Shown in pieces: positions 36,067 through 48,437 of a DNA stretch of 64,000 nt. Source of the stretch: Evernia prunastri (Eukaryota; Ascomycota; Lecanoromycetes; Lecanorales; Parmeliaceae); contig NKYR01000013.1 of the NCBI GenBank assembly GCA_003184365.1, positions 310,001 to 374,000 on the forward strand, given 5' to 3'. Within the stretch, counting starts at the first letter, position 1. Each line of letters opens with the position of its first letter. Position numbers and translations under genes: made by a program. The notes beneath the pieces are model-generated. The model was given only the letters and a program-made list of their open reading frames with translations, had not been told where the DNA came from and did no database searches.

Positions 36067-37957
36067 TTAATCCATGATCTCCTTAGCAACCGTCAGATCA
36101 AGTCCGCTTCTTTATGCATCAGAAGATTCAAGACTTACACTGGCAAACTTGCTCCTCGCACGGATCCTAGGTCCATAAAACACCAGAACCCAAGGCACAA
36201 CAGTAAGCAACGCTCCCACGCCTCCGAGGAAGCTCGAAGCCCCAGCAAATGTCATATGATTGAACATGGCTGCTGTCACCAGTGGGAAAACCCCTCCGAG
36301 CATGTTTCGACAAAACGATTGTGCCGCCAAAGCGGAGCTTGCGTAGCGATGATACGTGTCCGCAAGGTAATTGAAGACGGCAAGATAAATGGAGAAGATC
36401 CCCATCGTGGCACACGCGATGGCGACAGTGGGAACGATCCAATGAATCGAAGGGAAAATCGTCCATCCAAACCAAAACAACCCAATCGGGAGAAGGGCAC
36501 TCTCGATGCAAGCGAAATAGAGTCGTCCTTCTGGAGTTGATGACAGTTTGCCGTAGTGTTTGGCGACTCTTTCCTGGTAGATGCTGAGGATAGTCGATAA
36601 GATGGAGCCGACGCACATGGCTGTTCTCATTAGAGGTGATCAGCTCAAAGGTAGAGATCCCCTGCTTACCAGCAAAGACAGCGCCATTCTGCTGAATGTT
36701 GAAATTGTGATTCTTGGTGAACACGAGCGGTATCGCCGAAAAGGTAAGGTACAATACGGCCCAACTGAACGCAACCCATAGTGAAAAGAAAAAGACGACT
36801 GGCTCAGTCAAGAGTAAATCTGTAGGGATTCAGTTCCGCGTGCTTGGTAATATGAAGGGGTAACAGCCTACGAAATGGTCTATAAACAGATATCCCAATC
36901 ATCTTGGCCAGGCTTTCTCTTTCCTCGTCTGACTTGACCTTCCACCTAATCCTCTGGCTCTGCTTCTTACCTTCATCATCAAGAACCATCTCCAAGCCCA
37001 CAAGTCCGACCTTCTCCCTCGCCTCGTACCAAGAATTCAATAGTTTCGCTCTTCGACTCAAAAGCACACTGCCGCGAGTCTCTTTGAAGAAGATGGTCAC
37101 AGCCAGAATTAGAAGACCACAGTCTATTACCTGTACATAAAAGACCCAACGCCACGATATGTGCTGAGCGATAAACCCAGAACATAGAGGGCCCAAGCCC
37201 GTGCCAAACAATGCGGCCCCTGAAAATAGCGCCATAGGCGTGTTCCTGTCTAGATCGATGTCAGATGTAGCCTGAGATTAGATTTGTTTAAATCCGCAAT
37301 ACCTTCTGCGTGATAAATGTCACTGACTACACCACCCACCATGGTCGAGAATGTACTTCCACCGACTCCAGCAAAGAATCGAGCAAGAAGCATGCCCGGG
37401 TAGGAACGAGTAAGGGCACAGCAGAGTTGACAGATAACAAAGAGTATTCCAGTAGCAATGAAGACAGGCTTCCGGCCATTGATCTCAGAGAAAGGAGCTA
37501 AGACCATGGGTGCAACTGCAAAGCCAGTAGTGAAGGTTGTGATGCCCACATAAATAGCCGTTTGACTCACCCCCCAATATTCTGACATCTGCTGAGAGGG
37601 AGGGCTGTATGAGCCGGCAGTGTAAGCCGTTACCACAGTGACAGCGCAGGACAGGCACGTGGTGAAAGTCTTGCGGGAAGTGGGCCAGGTGAATGGAGAA
37701 ACGAAGTTCCTCAAATCTGGCTGCTCCGGTGTCACCGAACCATTCTCAGCTGGTCCTAGGCTTGTTGGTGAGGGAAGCTCAGTGTCAAAGGTTAGGTAAT
37801 GGTAGATGATGGGAACGTCTCCGCACTGAGGCGAAGAGAGGGACAGCTCCTCCCCTTGGGCTCCTTTATTTACATCTTTAATGCCCACGGTCGAGTCCTG
37901 GATGTTTGGAGTGGCTTCGAATGGCCCAGATGGAATTTTTAATTCCGACATGGCCAT
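36067..37957 (-). CDS. MFS transporter, DHA1 (drug/polyamine:H+ antiporter) type
   Basis: A 559-residue, 12-TM-type plasma-membrane transporter. Five exons (37957..37303, 37249..36872, 36819..36670, 36620..36139, 36081..36067) with introns of 49-57 nt keep frame throughout. The last tiny exon supplies EIMD after FYGPRIRARSKFAS, the usual end of this family. The N-terminal ~80 residues are cytosolic. Marks are WPTSRKTFTTCLSC, GVSQTAIYVGITTFTTGFA, APFSEINGRKPVF (motif A), GMLLARFFAGVGGS, and WRWVFYVQVIDCG between TM6 and the central loop. The family exports drugs or polyamines; the substrate here is unknown. MSELKIPS six bases inside could be the true start. Confidence 0.93.
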
Positions 37958-38763
37958 GGTGGGGTCAATTCATCACCACAGGGCCTAGCTCGAGTGCAAT
38001 GGAACGCCTCTCCGAGTCTCCAGATTCATGGAGTATTTGCGAATGCGCAAGGGATGTGGCAAACAAGATAACATGCAGACGAACGGTGACAGGAAGAAAG
38101 GAAGAAAGGAAGAAGAGAAGAAGAGACGAATAGGTAAAGTCAAGCATGAGTCATGATAACGACAATGGCTTGCACTGTTGCCAAAAGTGAAAAGTGGACG
38201 GGTTCGGTTTTAATAATTGAAGCTAAGCTAAATACTTCCTTTTTTACCTTATTCCCGGAGAGCTACTAAACGCATAGAAGATAGAGTGAAATAGATGGTA
38301 GCCAATGAGATGTTTGTAGCAGAGCTTTCCATCGCAAACAACTTTTAAAATATTAAGACATCAACTCGAAGAGAATTTGAGAAAAGCTTCTGCGTATGAT
38401 TATTCTAAAGAATTGACAATGAAAAAGGACTGGGATTATGATTGATTATGATTGATTCTGATTATGAAGGTGAAGATTATTGATGGGAAGATGACGTTTG
38501 GTCCATACCTTACTTTCTTTGCAGTAGGTCGGAGGTCGGAGAACGGGCCGCAATTGCGTGATACTGCTAGCCTTTTGGTCATCCTTGCTTAACAAATTGA
38601 TCATACAAACAAAAGAGAGAGAAAATGGCACACATTTTTCTTCTTCCTTTCTTTCAAATCGATCCCCATTCTCCAATTCATCCTGTTGCAAATTTCATCC
38701 CATATTCAGACCTAGCAACACATACCAATCCTTATAGCTCACCTTGCACCACTTACATAGACA
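37958..38763. other. divergent promoter region of MFS and PRX1
   Basis: Spacer without genes. It contains GAAAGGAA/GAAGAA purine repeats at 38095-38125 and AT-rich DNA around 38330-38480. Confidence 0.4.
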
Positions 38764-39631
38764 ATGGCTTCTACAGGTCAAGACCGTCCCGCTCCGTATG
38801 CCATTTCCGCCAATCAAACTCTCTATACGCTTTGCTGATCCGATCGATCATCTAGCCTGCGCCTTGGCTCGATAGCACCCAACTTCCAAGCAGAGACCAC
38901 AAACGGACCTATTGACTTCCATGAGTGCGATTCTCCTTCCCAATCGCTGTAGTATTCCTCTGATCCAGGCCAGGTTCATTGGCGACAAATGGGTCGTATT
39001 GTTCTCCCATCCTGAGGATTACACACCAGTCTGCACCACCGAGTTGGGCGCTTTCGCAAAATTGGAGCCCGAGTTCACCAAGCGCGGGGTGAAGCTGATC
39101 GGCCTTTCCGCCAACACGGTCGACTCGCACGGAGGATGGATCAAGGACATTGACGAGATCTCCGGGAGCAAGTTGAGGTTCCCCATCATTGGTGATAAAG
39201 AGCGGAAGGTGGCATATGCGTATGACATGCTGGATCATCAGGATACCACGAATGTCGATCAAAAGGGGATCGCCTTCACCATTCGAAGTGTCTTCATCGT
39301 GGACCCTAAAAAGACCATACGCCTCATCCTTTCATACCCAGCGTCGACTGGTCGCAATACTGCTGAAGTGCTGCGCGTGGTGGATTCATTGCAGACGGGG
39401 GACAAGAACAAAGTGACGACGCCCATCAATTGGGTACCAGGTAAGCCATTAGCGATCCCAAGATGCAGCACGGCACCTCGGCGACTGACCGTTGTTGCAG
39501 GAGACGACGTCATTGTGCATCCAAGCGTCAAAACGGAGCAGGCGAAGGAGCAATACGCTCATCTCAAGATCGTAAAGCCTTACCTTAGGTTCACTCCTTT
39601 ACCAAAGGAGCAGACCAGCGCGGCCGTTTGA
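38764..39631 (+). CDS. PRX1: 1-Cys peroxiredoxin (Prx6/Prx1 type)
   Basis: Thiol peroxidase that reduces H2O2 and organic peroxides. Four exons (38764..38795, 38856..38924, 38974..39440, 39501..39631) with introns of 49-60 nt encode 232 residues. After MASTGQDRPAPLRLGSIAPNF come WVVLFSHPEDYTPVCTTELG with the peroxidatic Cys54, and the conserved Arg in FTIRSVFIVDP. The C-terminal arm reads VNWVPGDDVIVHP-like and ends HLKIVKPYLRFTPLP, typical of the 1-Cys class, and no resolving Cys is visible. There is no clear mitochondrial presequence, so it is probably cytosolic. Exon 1 contributes only 10 codons. Confidence 0.95.
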
Positions 39632-41012
39632 AAAAAAGGGGGGGCATACGGAGCTTAAATATTTGGGAGCCGGGGCGGTTATATGTAGCGGTATAACAGG
39701 TCAGAAAAGATGCTATGGTCGATGGGATTTGGTGAAGGATATTTAGGTAGATAGCCTTTATTAGCCCTGCGGTATTTGATCGAATCATTTCTGAGTTCCA
39801 TGTAACTGGAGAGAGTAAACCAGGGATTAGGGAAGATGATTGTACGTTCCGGGGTAGCAGAGTGCTGTAAATCCGAGTTTATCACGACTCATCGTACCGT
39901 AAGCACAACTATCTAGAGTTTGGATTGGCTTTTTAGCATTTTGGCTTTTGGGCGTGGCTTGGCGCAGATGATTTATATTGATAATCATTGGCCTTGAGGA
40001 TAGGTTTAACAAATGCAACCATTGGCCTCATAACCTTGGAGTTTTAAAAGTCAGAAATAAAGTGTCATATAGCAGTACTCTGCATATGAGGGTACCTAGC
40101 TTAAGAGTAAACGGGGTAGTAGTAGCTTCCGTCTCTTTGAGCGGTCCCCACTCACCCCCCCCCCCCCCCCCCCCCCCCCCCCCTGTGGCCCTCGGGTACA
40201 TAAGAGGGTATATAAGCATGTAGAAGTTAAGGACTTAAGGGTTTAGAGAGGGGGGTAAGCGTTTGGGAATTTCTTATTAGTTAATGGAATTATGAAACTG
40301 CCAATAATAATGCCATGTGTTGCCTTGCCTTACACACCTACCTTACCTACCCTTTGCTACTAACTACCTTACCTACTACTCCTACTAATCCTACCACTAC
40401 TACCACCTACCTACCTTATTCCTTGCTTACAAAATAATATACCGCAGTCAACGTAAGGACCTCTATCCTCATTCACCTTCTCTCCTGCCTATCTAGTTCA
40501 CATGTCAATGACAAAAAATAAAAAGACAAAACTGCGCCACTGAGTTCATAGCAGCTGAATAGGGTGAACAGAGCTGCAAGAGCTGCATCCCGCTTGGTGC
40601 GCAACGGTCTTAGACAAGAAGCACGTTACCGAAAACCCTTTCACTCAACCAAAAAGTTCCCAAAGTCCCAGAGGCACCGAGCGTCGACCTTTCCCCTCTG
40701 GAAAGTGCGAACCTGCCTCATTTGGCCCAGCAGCTTTCCAAAACACAAACGGGTACCTGATCAAGGGCAGGAGGCAGGAGCAAGGAGCAAGGAGCAAGGA
40801 GCCCGGTCCGCTCCTCTCTTTCTTCCAGGGGTGAGCGGCAATACATTAATTGCATATACACTTCCTTCGTCGGTCCCTGTCAAACTTGCATTACCTGGTC
40901 TACCCCAGATTTCTTCCCCCATCCCACTTCCTATATATCCCACTCTTCACATATTCCCCATGCTCCCTCCTCGTCAATTCCTTTCTTCTCAACCGGCCTG
41001 GAGCTTACAATC
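39632..41012. other. 1.4-kb spacer with C29 tract and leader of the kelch gene
   Basis: No gene supported. It holds the C29 run, CCTTACC/CTACC repeats at 40320-40430, a GGAGCAA repeat at 40775-40800 and a TATA-like CTATATAT at 40932. The pyrimidine-rich DNA up to the kelch ATG is probably its leader. Confidence 0.45.
40155..40183 (+). repeat. C29 homopolymer
   Basis: Twenty-nine consecutive C on the + strand, so the minus strand could form a G-quadruplex. The exact length may be affected by sequencing error. Confidence 0.9.
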
Positions 41013-44000
41013 ATGGCAGCAGGTGGTCTGCACGCTGACTCGGCGCACACGCCCGAGATAGCACCCACACTCAATCATTACGATCCTTTTGGAAGTCCAG
41101 TGGACAGGACGCTGTCACATAATCAGCTTCACTCTCTTGCCAAACGCTTCATTCCTTTCTCGCCGCTCAACGGTTCCGATCCTCGCCCAGGTTTACCGTC
41201 ACCTCCCTTGGAACACACCACATTTGCTCATGCTCCCTCTTCCGTTGCAGGCCTCCGCAAACGCGGAGCCCGACATGTACCCATTGTCATACCTCCCAAT
41301 GTCATTGGCTCCGTCTTGAAAGACAACCCAACAGTACAAGAGCCGATTCGACCATATCCGCAGACGATCACGCGCACAAGTCCCAGACTTACATACGACT
41401 TTCAAAAGGAGGAACGACTGGTGACAACGAGATACAAAAGACCACGGCATATCCCTATCGTCATACCCGCTTTTGCTCAGCCTCAGGGTCTCTTCCCGCC
41501 CACACCTCCCGACAGCGCCGATAACACTCCACGAGCCTCGGTTCAGAAACCACATTCATGTGAACAAATTTTCACCGAAATGTCACGTCCAACCACCGGT
41601 GGCAGCCGGACCAGCACGACAGACTCCAATGCGTCAGGTCCTTCGCCGAATCAGGCGAACGCTGGACGGAACAAATATTCCCCGGCAACGTACCTGGCAG
41701 ATGTGAATAGCAGCAGCGAGTCCAGCTTGAATAACGAGCAAACGTCACAACCACAAGCTGCACAACCGATCGCGGACCCTGCGCCGCTAAGACCCCCCCA
41801 AGCCGCCGCCGAAGCAACACACCAATCGACTGCCCCTTCGCCGGCTGTAAATCATTCACCGCCACAAATAAACAGTACAACGAATTTATCCGGTTTAGTC
41901 TGCAATGTACGCAAGTGTACAGGAAAAGAGCCACGGGCACTAGTTGGGGCGACTACGACGGTACTAGGCGACAAGCTGTATGTGTTTGGAGGACGTGTGC
42001 TCTCTCGGCGGCATCCCCAGCTGACCTCGGATCTATACGAATTGGATCTTGTACGCCGGCATTGGACCAAAGCTGAAGCCTCCGGAGACATCCCGCCGCC
42101 ACGATACTTCCATAGCATGTGTGCCTTGGGTGACACGAAGCTTATCTGCTATGGTGGCATGTCCCCTGCAAATTCAGTGACTAGTCAAACGCTAGGCAAT
42201 GCCTCCCAAGGGCAAGCCAATGGTATAGATGAGAAACCTGAGATGGTCGTCATGTCGGATATCCACGTGTTTGATGCCCCTACACGAAGATGGACGTCGA
42301 TAGCCACTGCAAATACACCGCAAGGACGGTACGCACATTGTGCTGCTGTGCTCCCATCGACGGCCACCTTCACTTCCGCAAACGCTCCTCTCTCTGCCAT
42401 ACACCACAACCCGCCGTCTACGACACCGAATCAAGGCAGCTTAGGAGTAGCATTAGACGGGACAGGAGGCGCAGAGATGGTCGTTGTGGGAGGTCAAGAT
42501 AGTGCCAATACATACATTGAACAAATTAGTGTTTTCAATCTGCGAAGTCTCAAATGGACTGCCACGTCTTCCCTTGGAAGAAGTTGTGGTGCATACCGAA
42601 GCGTGGTTGCTCCCCTTACCAGCATGCCAGCCTCGAAGATTGGGAAAGGGTTAGATCAAGAAGCGGAGGTAGATGGAGCTGCGAGGAAGTCAGATAGAGC
42701 GGAGTCGGACTCATCGATGTTAATTTACTCTAATTACAACTTTCTCGACGTCAAATTGGAATTGCAAGTTCGACTGGCAGACGGTTCACTTGTTGAGAAG
42801 CCTATGACTGGACAATTTTCCCCGCCGGGACTGAGATTTCCTAACGGCGGCGTGCTGGATAATCATTTCGTTGTCAGTGGAACATACCTTACTTCGTCCA
42901 AGCAAGAATATGCTCTCTGGGCTCTTGATTTAAAGACCTTGACGTGGAGCCGCATCGACGCTGGTGGGGCCGTCTTTAGTCAAGGAAGCTGGAATAGAGG
43001 TGTCCTCTGGCCACGGCGGAATACGTTTGTGATCCTAGGTAATCGAAAACGGAGCCTAGTAGAAGACTACAATCACCGTCGAATCAATTTCTCGAATCTT
43101 TGTATGGTTGAGCTTGAAGCATTTGGCCTCTACGATAACCCTCGGCGAGCATGGCCGACATCCAATTTCCCCTCCATCAGCGCCCCCGTGCTCCCTCCAT
43201 CCGTCGTGTTGAAAAGCCTAGCACCCGCTGGCCGTCCACTTCCTAGCGCTGCCGTGGACCTTGGCCTTATGGCCATGAATCTCCGAGATCTGGCTGACAT
43301 GGATCTGATTGCTATCGGGCAGGAGCGTATACCCGTGAATTCTTACCTCCTTGCGCACCGATGGGGACCGTTTTTCGTTCATCTCCTACGTGAAAGTTCA
43401 GGCACGACATCCTCGTCATCCCAAAACGACGCATCTTCCTCCTCAGACGGAGGCACTCTTCGTCCAAGCAATCTCAACCCTGCCTCGGTCATCTCTCGTC
43501 ACTCATCTATTGCCATAACTCCTAGTATAATAACCGCATCTTCCGCTGCGCCTTCTAGCCTCACTGCCATTTCGAATTCATCCACCCTCAATAGATCTCT
43601 GGACCCACCCAAACCAGATGCTCTCCCTCCTTCGTCTCGGCCTCGGCAGCTCTATCTGCCACATACTCCTCTCACTCTCCGTGCTCTCGTCCACTACCTG
43701 TACACCTCGACCCTTCCTGGACCAAATCATCCCTTATGCACCCCTCAAATCCTTTGCTCCTTATTACAGATAGCAAGACCATACCGCATCGATGGCCTTC
43801 TCGAAGCCACAGTTGAGCGCCTTCATCAGGTCCTTGATGGTCGCAATGCAGCCGCTATTTTTAACGCAGCAGCCATGGCGGCAGGAGGTGGCCGCGGCAC
43901 TGGCGTTGCCTTCAGTAAGGAGGGCGAAGCAGAGAACGATGATAATGCACAAGTCGGTCTGACCATAACGCATCTCCGGGGTAGCCGCCAGGCAAGAAGC

Positions 44001-44443
44001 CGATCGAATGATCATACTGAGAACGAGGATACTGCAAGTGAGATTAGTGGGAGCGAGATTAGTAGCAATGCCGCGAGCGAAAGTGGGAGTGATGTAGGGG
44101 GAGATACCAATGGAAGGAGAGTCGCTGTCGGAGCAGAAGAGGTGTGGGCAGGCGAAATCAGCTGCGTTGTTGGCCTACAGAAGCGAGCTTTGAGGGGTTT
44201 GATGGAGTAAGTATTTTCGGAGTCCATGTTTCCTCTTTGAACCAAAGGTCGAGCCTTGAGACATGTCTTGAGCGCTCTCACTCTCTAGACATGTTCAGAG
44301 GCTCGCCATATCCTCTCAAGTAAGCAAGACTGACTCCGAAATCATTATTTAGAGGCAGGAGGGCAAGAGATAAAGGACAGACCGTCAGTAAGGGACCCAA
44401 CGGAGCTGTGAATGGCAACGACGTCGGATTAGGCATAGCGTAG
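41013..44443 (+). CDS. ral2: kelch-repeat/BTB protein, Ral2-like
   Basis: A 1094-residue protein in two exons, 41013..44206 and 44353..44443. The N-terminal ~290 residues are disordered and contain two HIPIVIP-like motifs (RHVPIVIPPNVIG, RHIPIVIPAF). Kelch blades follow from about residue 309 (LGDKLYVFGGRV, DLYELDLVRRHWTKAEASG, GRYAHCAAVLPS, MVVVGGQDSANTYIEQISVF). A split BTB/POZ-like region starts near residue 760 (DLIAIGQERIPVNSYLLAHR) and continues near 880 (LTLRALVHYLYTSTLPG). This layout is that of S. pombe Ral2, which promotes Ras1 activation, so a role in Ras signalling and morphogenesis is inferred. Without splicing the frame stops inside a GTAAGT donor. Removing 44207-44352 continues it as MEGRRARDKGQTVSKG..VGLGIA, which looks authentic. 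Confidence 0.87.
44207..44352 (+). repeat. introner-like intron copy 3 (kelch gene intron)
   Basis: A 146-nt intron whose arms GAGCCTTGAGACATGTCT (44251-44268) and AGACATGTTCAGAGGCTC (44287-44304) form a near-perfect 18-bp hairpin. It aligns along its length to the aldehyde dehydrogenase intron and shares TCGGAGTCC with the lysophospholipase intron. The hairpin lies wholly inside the intron. Confidence 0.8.
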
Positions 44444-44788
44444 CCATGGGATGGGACGTTTGGATACCGCGGAAGGTAGCTCGCGTTATGGTTGACTGAG
44501 CCAAAGAGATGGCCAATCAGTGGACCTGCGATTTTTGTACATGTTACGATAATATATATATGCCGCGTTCTAGCGACATTGTTCTGTGGTAGATACCCCA
44601 AGCACCTATGGGCTTGTCCCACAGCCTGTTGCGAATGTAATCGAATTGTTTCACATGGGAAGGACTCTCAGGCAGTCGACGCGCTTTGCAGCTCTGCTAA
44701 ATCTAAACAGACAAATTTAAATCTATAAATTCAAAGATCCATCTATATCAAACACCATATCGATACGGGTGATGAAGTGAACGCCACC
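44444..44788. other. convergent 3' spacer
   Basis: AT-richer spacer between two convergent stop codons; nothing recognisable. Confidence 0.4.
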
Positions 44789-46833
44789 TCATCCCTCATA
44801 GTCGACATCCTTACTCCACCTGACCTCCTTCCTCGCCGCCCTCTCAACGCTCTTCCCGCTCCCGCTCCGCCCAATCTCCCTCCCCCCATCACCATCAGGC
44901 CGCGGCGTATCAGCTCTCGCGCCGCCGCTCCATCTCCCACCCCAGCGTTGCGCGCCCTCCGCCTCCCCCTCCGGGCCCTCCCACTCCGGTATCTCGCCCA
45001 TCCGCTGTCGTTCCTGCCGGTCGACCATCTCCTGCGCTTCCTGCCGCTCCTGGCGAAACGGGGTGCTCTGCCTCGAGGGGATGCTGCCGCCGCCGCCTGG
45101 TCGGAGGGGGAACGGGCTGCTGCGGCGGAAGGAGGTGTCTTGGCTTTCCTTGCGCGTGGGGGGAAAAGGGCTGTCGCGTCCGAGGGAGGGGGTGTCCGGT
45201 CCGTATTCGGTCGGGGCGGGGCTATGGAAGGTGGCGCGCATCTCCTCGCTCCACGTGGGGCTGCGCAGCGCCGGGTGCGTTTCCTCCCGGGAGATGGGGC
45301 TGGTCAGGGCGGAATGCCTCTGCTGCTCACCGGACGCGCGGCCCGGGAGCGCACTGTTTCTTTCCTCCCGCGACAGGGGACTTTGGGACGCCGCGGGCAC
45401 CACGGGGAACCGTTCCCGTCTCGTCGATCCGGAAGCTCGGAGGCTGGGACTCCGCGACTTGGGCACGACCTGGACCCGCGTCAAGGGGCTGATCGGACTG
45501 GGGCTCGGGCCCTGCTCGGCTCGTATCTGGGCGTTTTGGATGGCGATGCGCTCCCATGAGACGAGGCCCGACTTTGCAGGGCCGGATGGGGGCTTTTGGG
45601 GTTCCAGAGAGGGCGGTTTCGGACGGGGAGGCGAGTATCTTGTCGCTGGTAACATTTCGGGGGTGTAGGTAGCCGGTGGCGGAGGTTTAGATGGCTGTTC
45701 CAGCCCATGGTTGCTTGGTTGGTAATAGTTTCTCGAGAATGGGATTGGGGAGTTCCGGGTGCGAAGAGGAGCTGGGACGGCGACTTTTGATGGTTTTAGA
45801 GGAGCCGGATAGGTGGTTTGACGCGAGGCCGAGTTGGACGAGTAGTTCCGAGAGTGCTCGCCTTTGCCTGGCGGGGTCTTGGTCCAAGCAGAGGTGGACT
45901 TGGATACGTGCTTTTCGTTGTATTTGGGGTGGCGGTTGGGGTCGTTCTGGTGGGGACAATCCGAGGGAGCCTTCTTGTGGACATAAAAGTAAACGAGCAG
46001 CAAGGAAAAGATGAGAAATGAGACGACGGGAACGCTGATTGCTATAGCGACCCGGGCGTCGTGAGAGAGACCGTGGGAAGAAGCGCTGGTCGCACCGAGG
46101 GCGGAAAAGTTAGATGGCGGTTGGTAGGTGAAGATGTCTGAAGGTTTTACGGGGAACGGAAGCACGGGTGAAGGCTGGTTTTGGCATGCATATTCGAGGG
46201 TGTTGAGAACTGGATACTTCCTTTTAGTGCATTGATCTTCGCTCGCAGGAGAAAATTGCTTACAGTTAGATAGATAGAGTTGGTTGGGAACATTCTTGTA
46301 ACACGACGCACAGCTTCCAACGTTTGGCAGGAACTCTGGATCTTGGCAGTAGTCGTAAGTGGAAGAGGCTGTGGCGTTGAGTAGATTGATTTCGAGGGCT
46401 TTTGATATTCTTCCACAAGTTGTACACTGATCTGCTGCCGTCTCATTGTCTCCTTTTGGAAAATCGAACAGACACCAATCCAAGGCATATCTCATATTGT
46501 CTAATAACCAACAAGCAAATCAGTTCTCAGACAAGTTTTTGATAAAAAGGAGACTAGCTTACAGAGTGCCCATCCCAAGTCACTTTGTTCCCCTGTCAAT
46601 GGAATTGCCTGGCTTTGAATCTCGCATGACACGCATGCGTGAAAATCCACACCGGCGGAGGTGCTATTGTAATCGGTGTCATGACAGGCAATATTACTTC
46701 CATTCGTACTGTAGATATCCAGGGGACTGAAGCAGGCGGACGTGCAGTTAGAGCCTCCTACCACCAATAGAGCCAAAGCGTCTTGGACAGCAAAGGAGAC
46801 GAGAAGAATGGCGAGAGTAAGCTGATACAACAT
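44789..46833 (-). CDS. Cys-rich single-pass membrane protein with long Pro/Ser/Arg cytoplasmic tail
   Basis: A 660-residue type I membrane protein with exons 46833..46563 and 46500..44789 and a 62-nt intron. A signal peptide (MLYQLTLAILLVSFAVQDALA) precedes an ectodomain of ~200 residues with many Cys, including CxxC pairs (CVSCEIQ, CTTCGRIS, CASCYKN), and several Asn-X-Ser/Thr sites. One membrane segment (VAIAISVPVVSFLIFSLLLVYFYV) lies around residues 240-265. A disordered, basic, Pro/Ser/Arg-rich tail of ~390 residues follows, with repeated SPxSREE-like units (SPLSREERNSAL, SPISREETHPAL, SPTWSEEMRATF). The layout resembles fungal LPXTG-domain-named or WSC-like wall sensors, but I see no WSC signature, so sensing is only a guess. 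The start is the ATG directly before the signal peptide. Confidence 0.85.
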
Positions 46834-48437
46834 ATCATTGCAACCAAAGCATCTTAAGGGCCGCATTGCACCCCGGAGGTCGAGAGGAGCATGAAACAAT
46901 ATCCTTGCTGGTTACATTAAAGGGTGAATGGAAAGCGGAGGTAAACGCCATAGAGACCGCCTGTCCTGTAAGGATGGAAGGAAAAGATAACGCTGATGCT
47001 GGACCATGAATACTCCGTGGAGCAAAAGCGTGGACCGCGAAATAGACAAGTCCGTCGTAGAGCTTTTGATGGGCGCAAATGAAAGGACTGAAGCGAAGCA
47101 ATCCGACAAAAGGCGGTGACACGCATGATCCCACTTTCGCATCCCATGAGGCATGCGCCTATGGAGATAGTATAGAAAGCTTAGCAAATCAAAAGGACTT
47201 TCAGGAAGCAAGGTTGATGCCTTCCGGCGTGCTATGGCGGTGGATCTCCGATCTGTAAATCGCCGTTATATGACCTGCAGCTGCTTGCAGGAAGGGGTTT
47301 GGGCCAATGATGCATCGCGGAACAAGCTTCTGCCTCATGCGAGGGAGCCGCTCATGTGGATAGAATCATGCAGTAGCAATTTAGCAAAGGGTGAATTTCG
47401 GAAATATACAGAGTTCTGCTTATGCCGCCTGGCGCATAGCGCTTTATACCTCATTCTGATCCTCGAGACACTGGTTTCATTGGTCTGCTCACCACTCAGA
47501 CACGGGCGTGCGAGGGAAATTCAGATACGGCGAGCCGTGCTAGCTTATCGTATGCGAAACGTGTACATATGAGCCGGATAGTCGCGTCTCCTGAGCTTCG
47601 AGCTGGAGAGAATGGGAGATGCTCCTTCGAGCTCTTACCCGCGGTTGGCTCGAACAGACCGGGTTTTGCTTCTAGCCAGCATACTCGAGTCGTAACATTG
47701 CATGCGCTTAGGCATTTCCTGAATCATAAGACCAGGCAGGCTTGTCATGATCGTGATGAGTATCAGGGCACACGTTCCCGGAATTACGTGGTGAGCTGAT
47801 GGATATGTGGGCCTGAATAAAAGAAGAGGTGAAAGTCGTTTGGCGGGCCTTGATGCAACATTTTTACGCGGACCTAGCAGACAGAGAAACCACGCCTCTT
47901 AATTGAAAGATTTACAGATCAGAAAGAAAGCCTTGCGTGATGTGATGTTACATGTAACACTACTGCGCAAGATTGCCAAGGTAGTTGTCTTGACTTGATT
48001 TTCTATATACATACTCCCGGTCTACGTACAGCAATGCGAGACCCAGAGGCATTGCTCCGGGATCGTTGTCTCAAACGTATCCCTCACCACACGGATAAAT
48101 CCCTACTCCCAGTTCCAAACGCACACTCTTTTGTGAGGCTCTCAGCCTCGCATGATAGCTCGCGCCTTCCCACGTGCTCGGAGATTTGAAGGCGTCTCCA
48201 TTCTTCAAGCGCAGCGTGATTGCTTGGTTCGCATGTCATGCAAGACATTCATGTATCCAAGCGCAAATTAGCGACACTTTTCGATTGCTTGTTCGGAATG
48301 GTAAGCGATGATAGTCGCAAAGACGGGAGTGATGACTGCTTATTTGCTAGTTGTGTACGTGGCCTCGCTGATTGGTCAACCGAGCAGCTGCCCAGAGAAG
48401 TGGTGTGGTTCTTCGGTAGATTTGATCGCTGCGTTCC
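46834..48437. other. 1.6-kb spacer
   Basis: No gene supported. A 113-codon + strand frame (47234-47572) has no recognisable family or start context. A 182-codon + frame at 48220-48768 overlaps the minus-strand gene candidate antisense and is the less protein-like of the two. Confidence 0.4.

Noticed and set aside
44207..44288. Shorter 82-nt intron in the kelch gene ending at CTCTCTAG
   Set aside because: It gives a tail unlike the expected MEGRR.. end. The 146-nt intron keeps frame, fits the family end and aligns with the ALDH intron.
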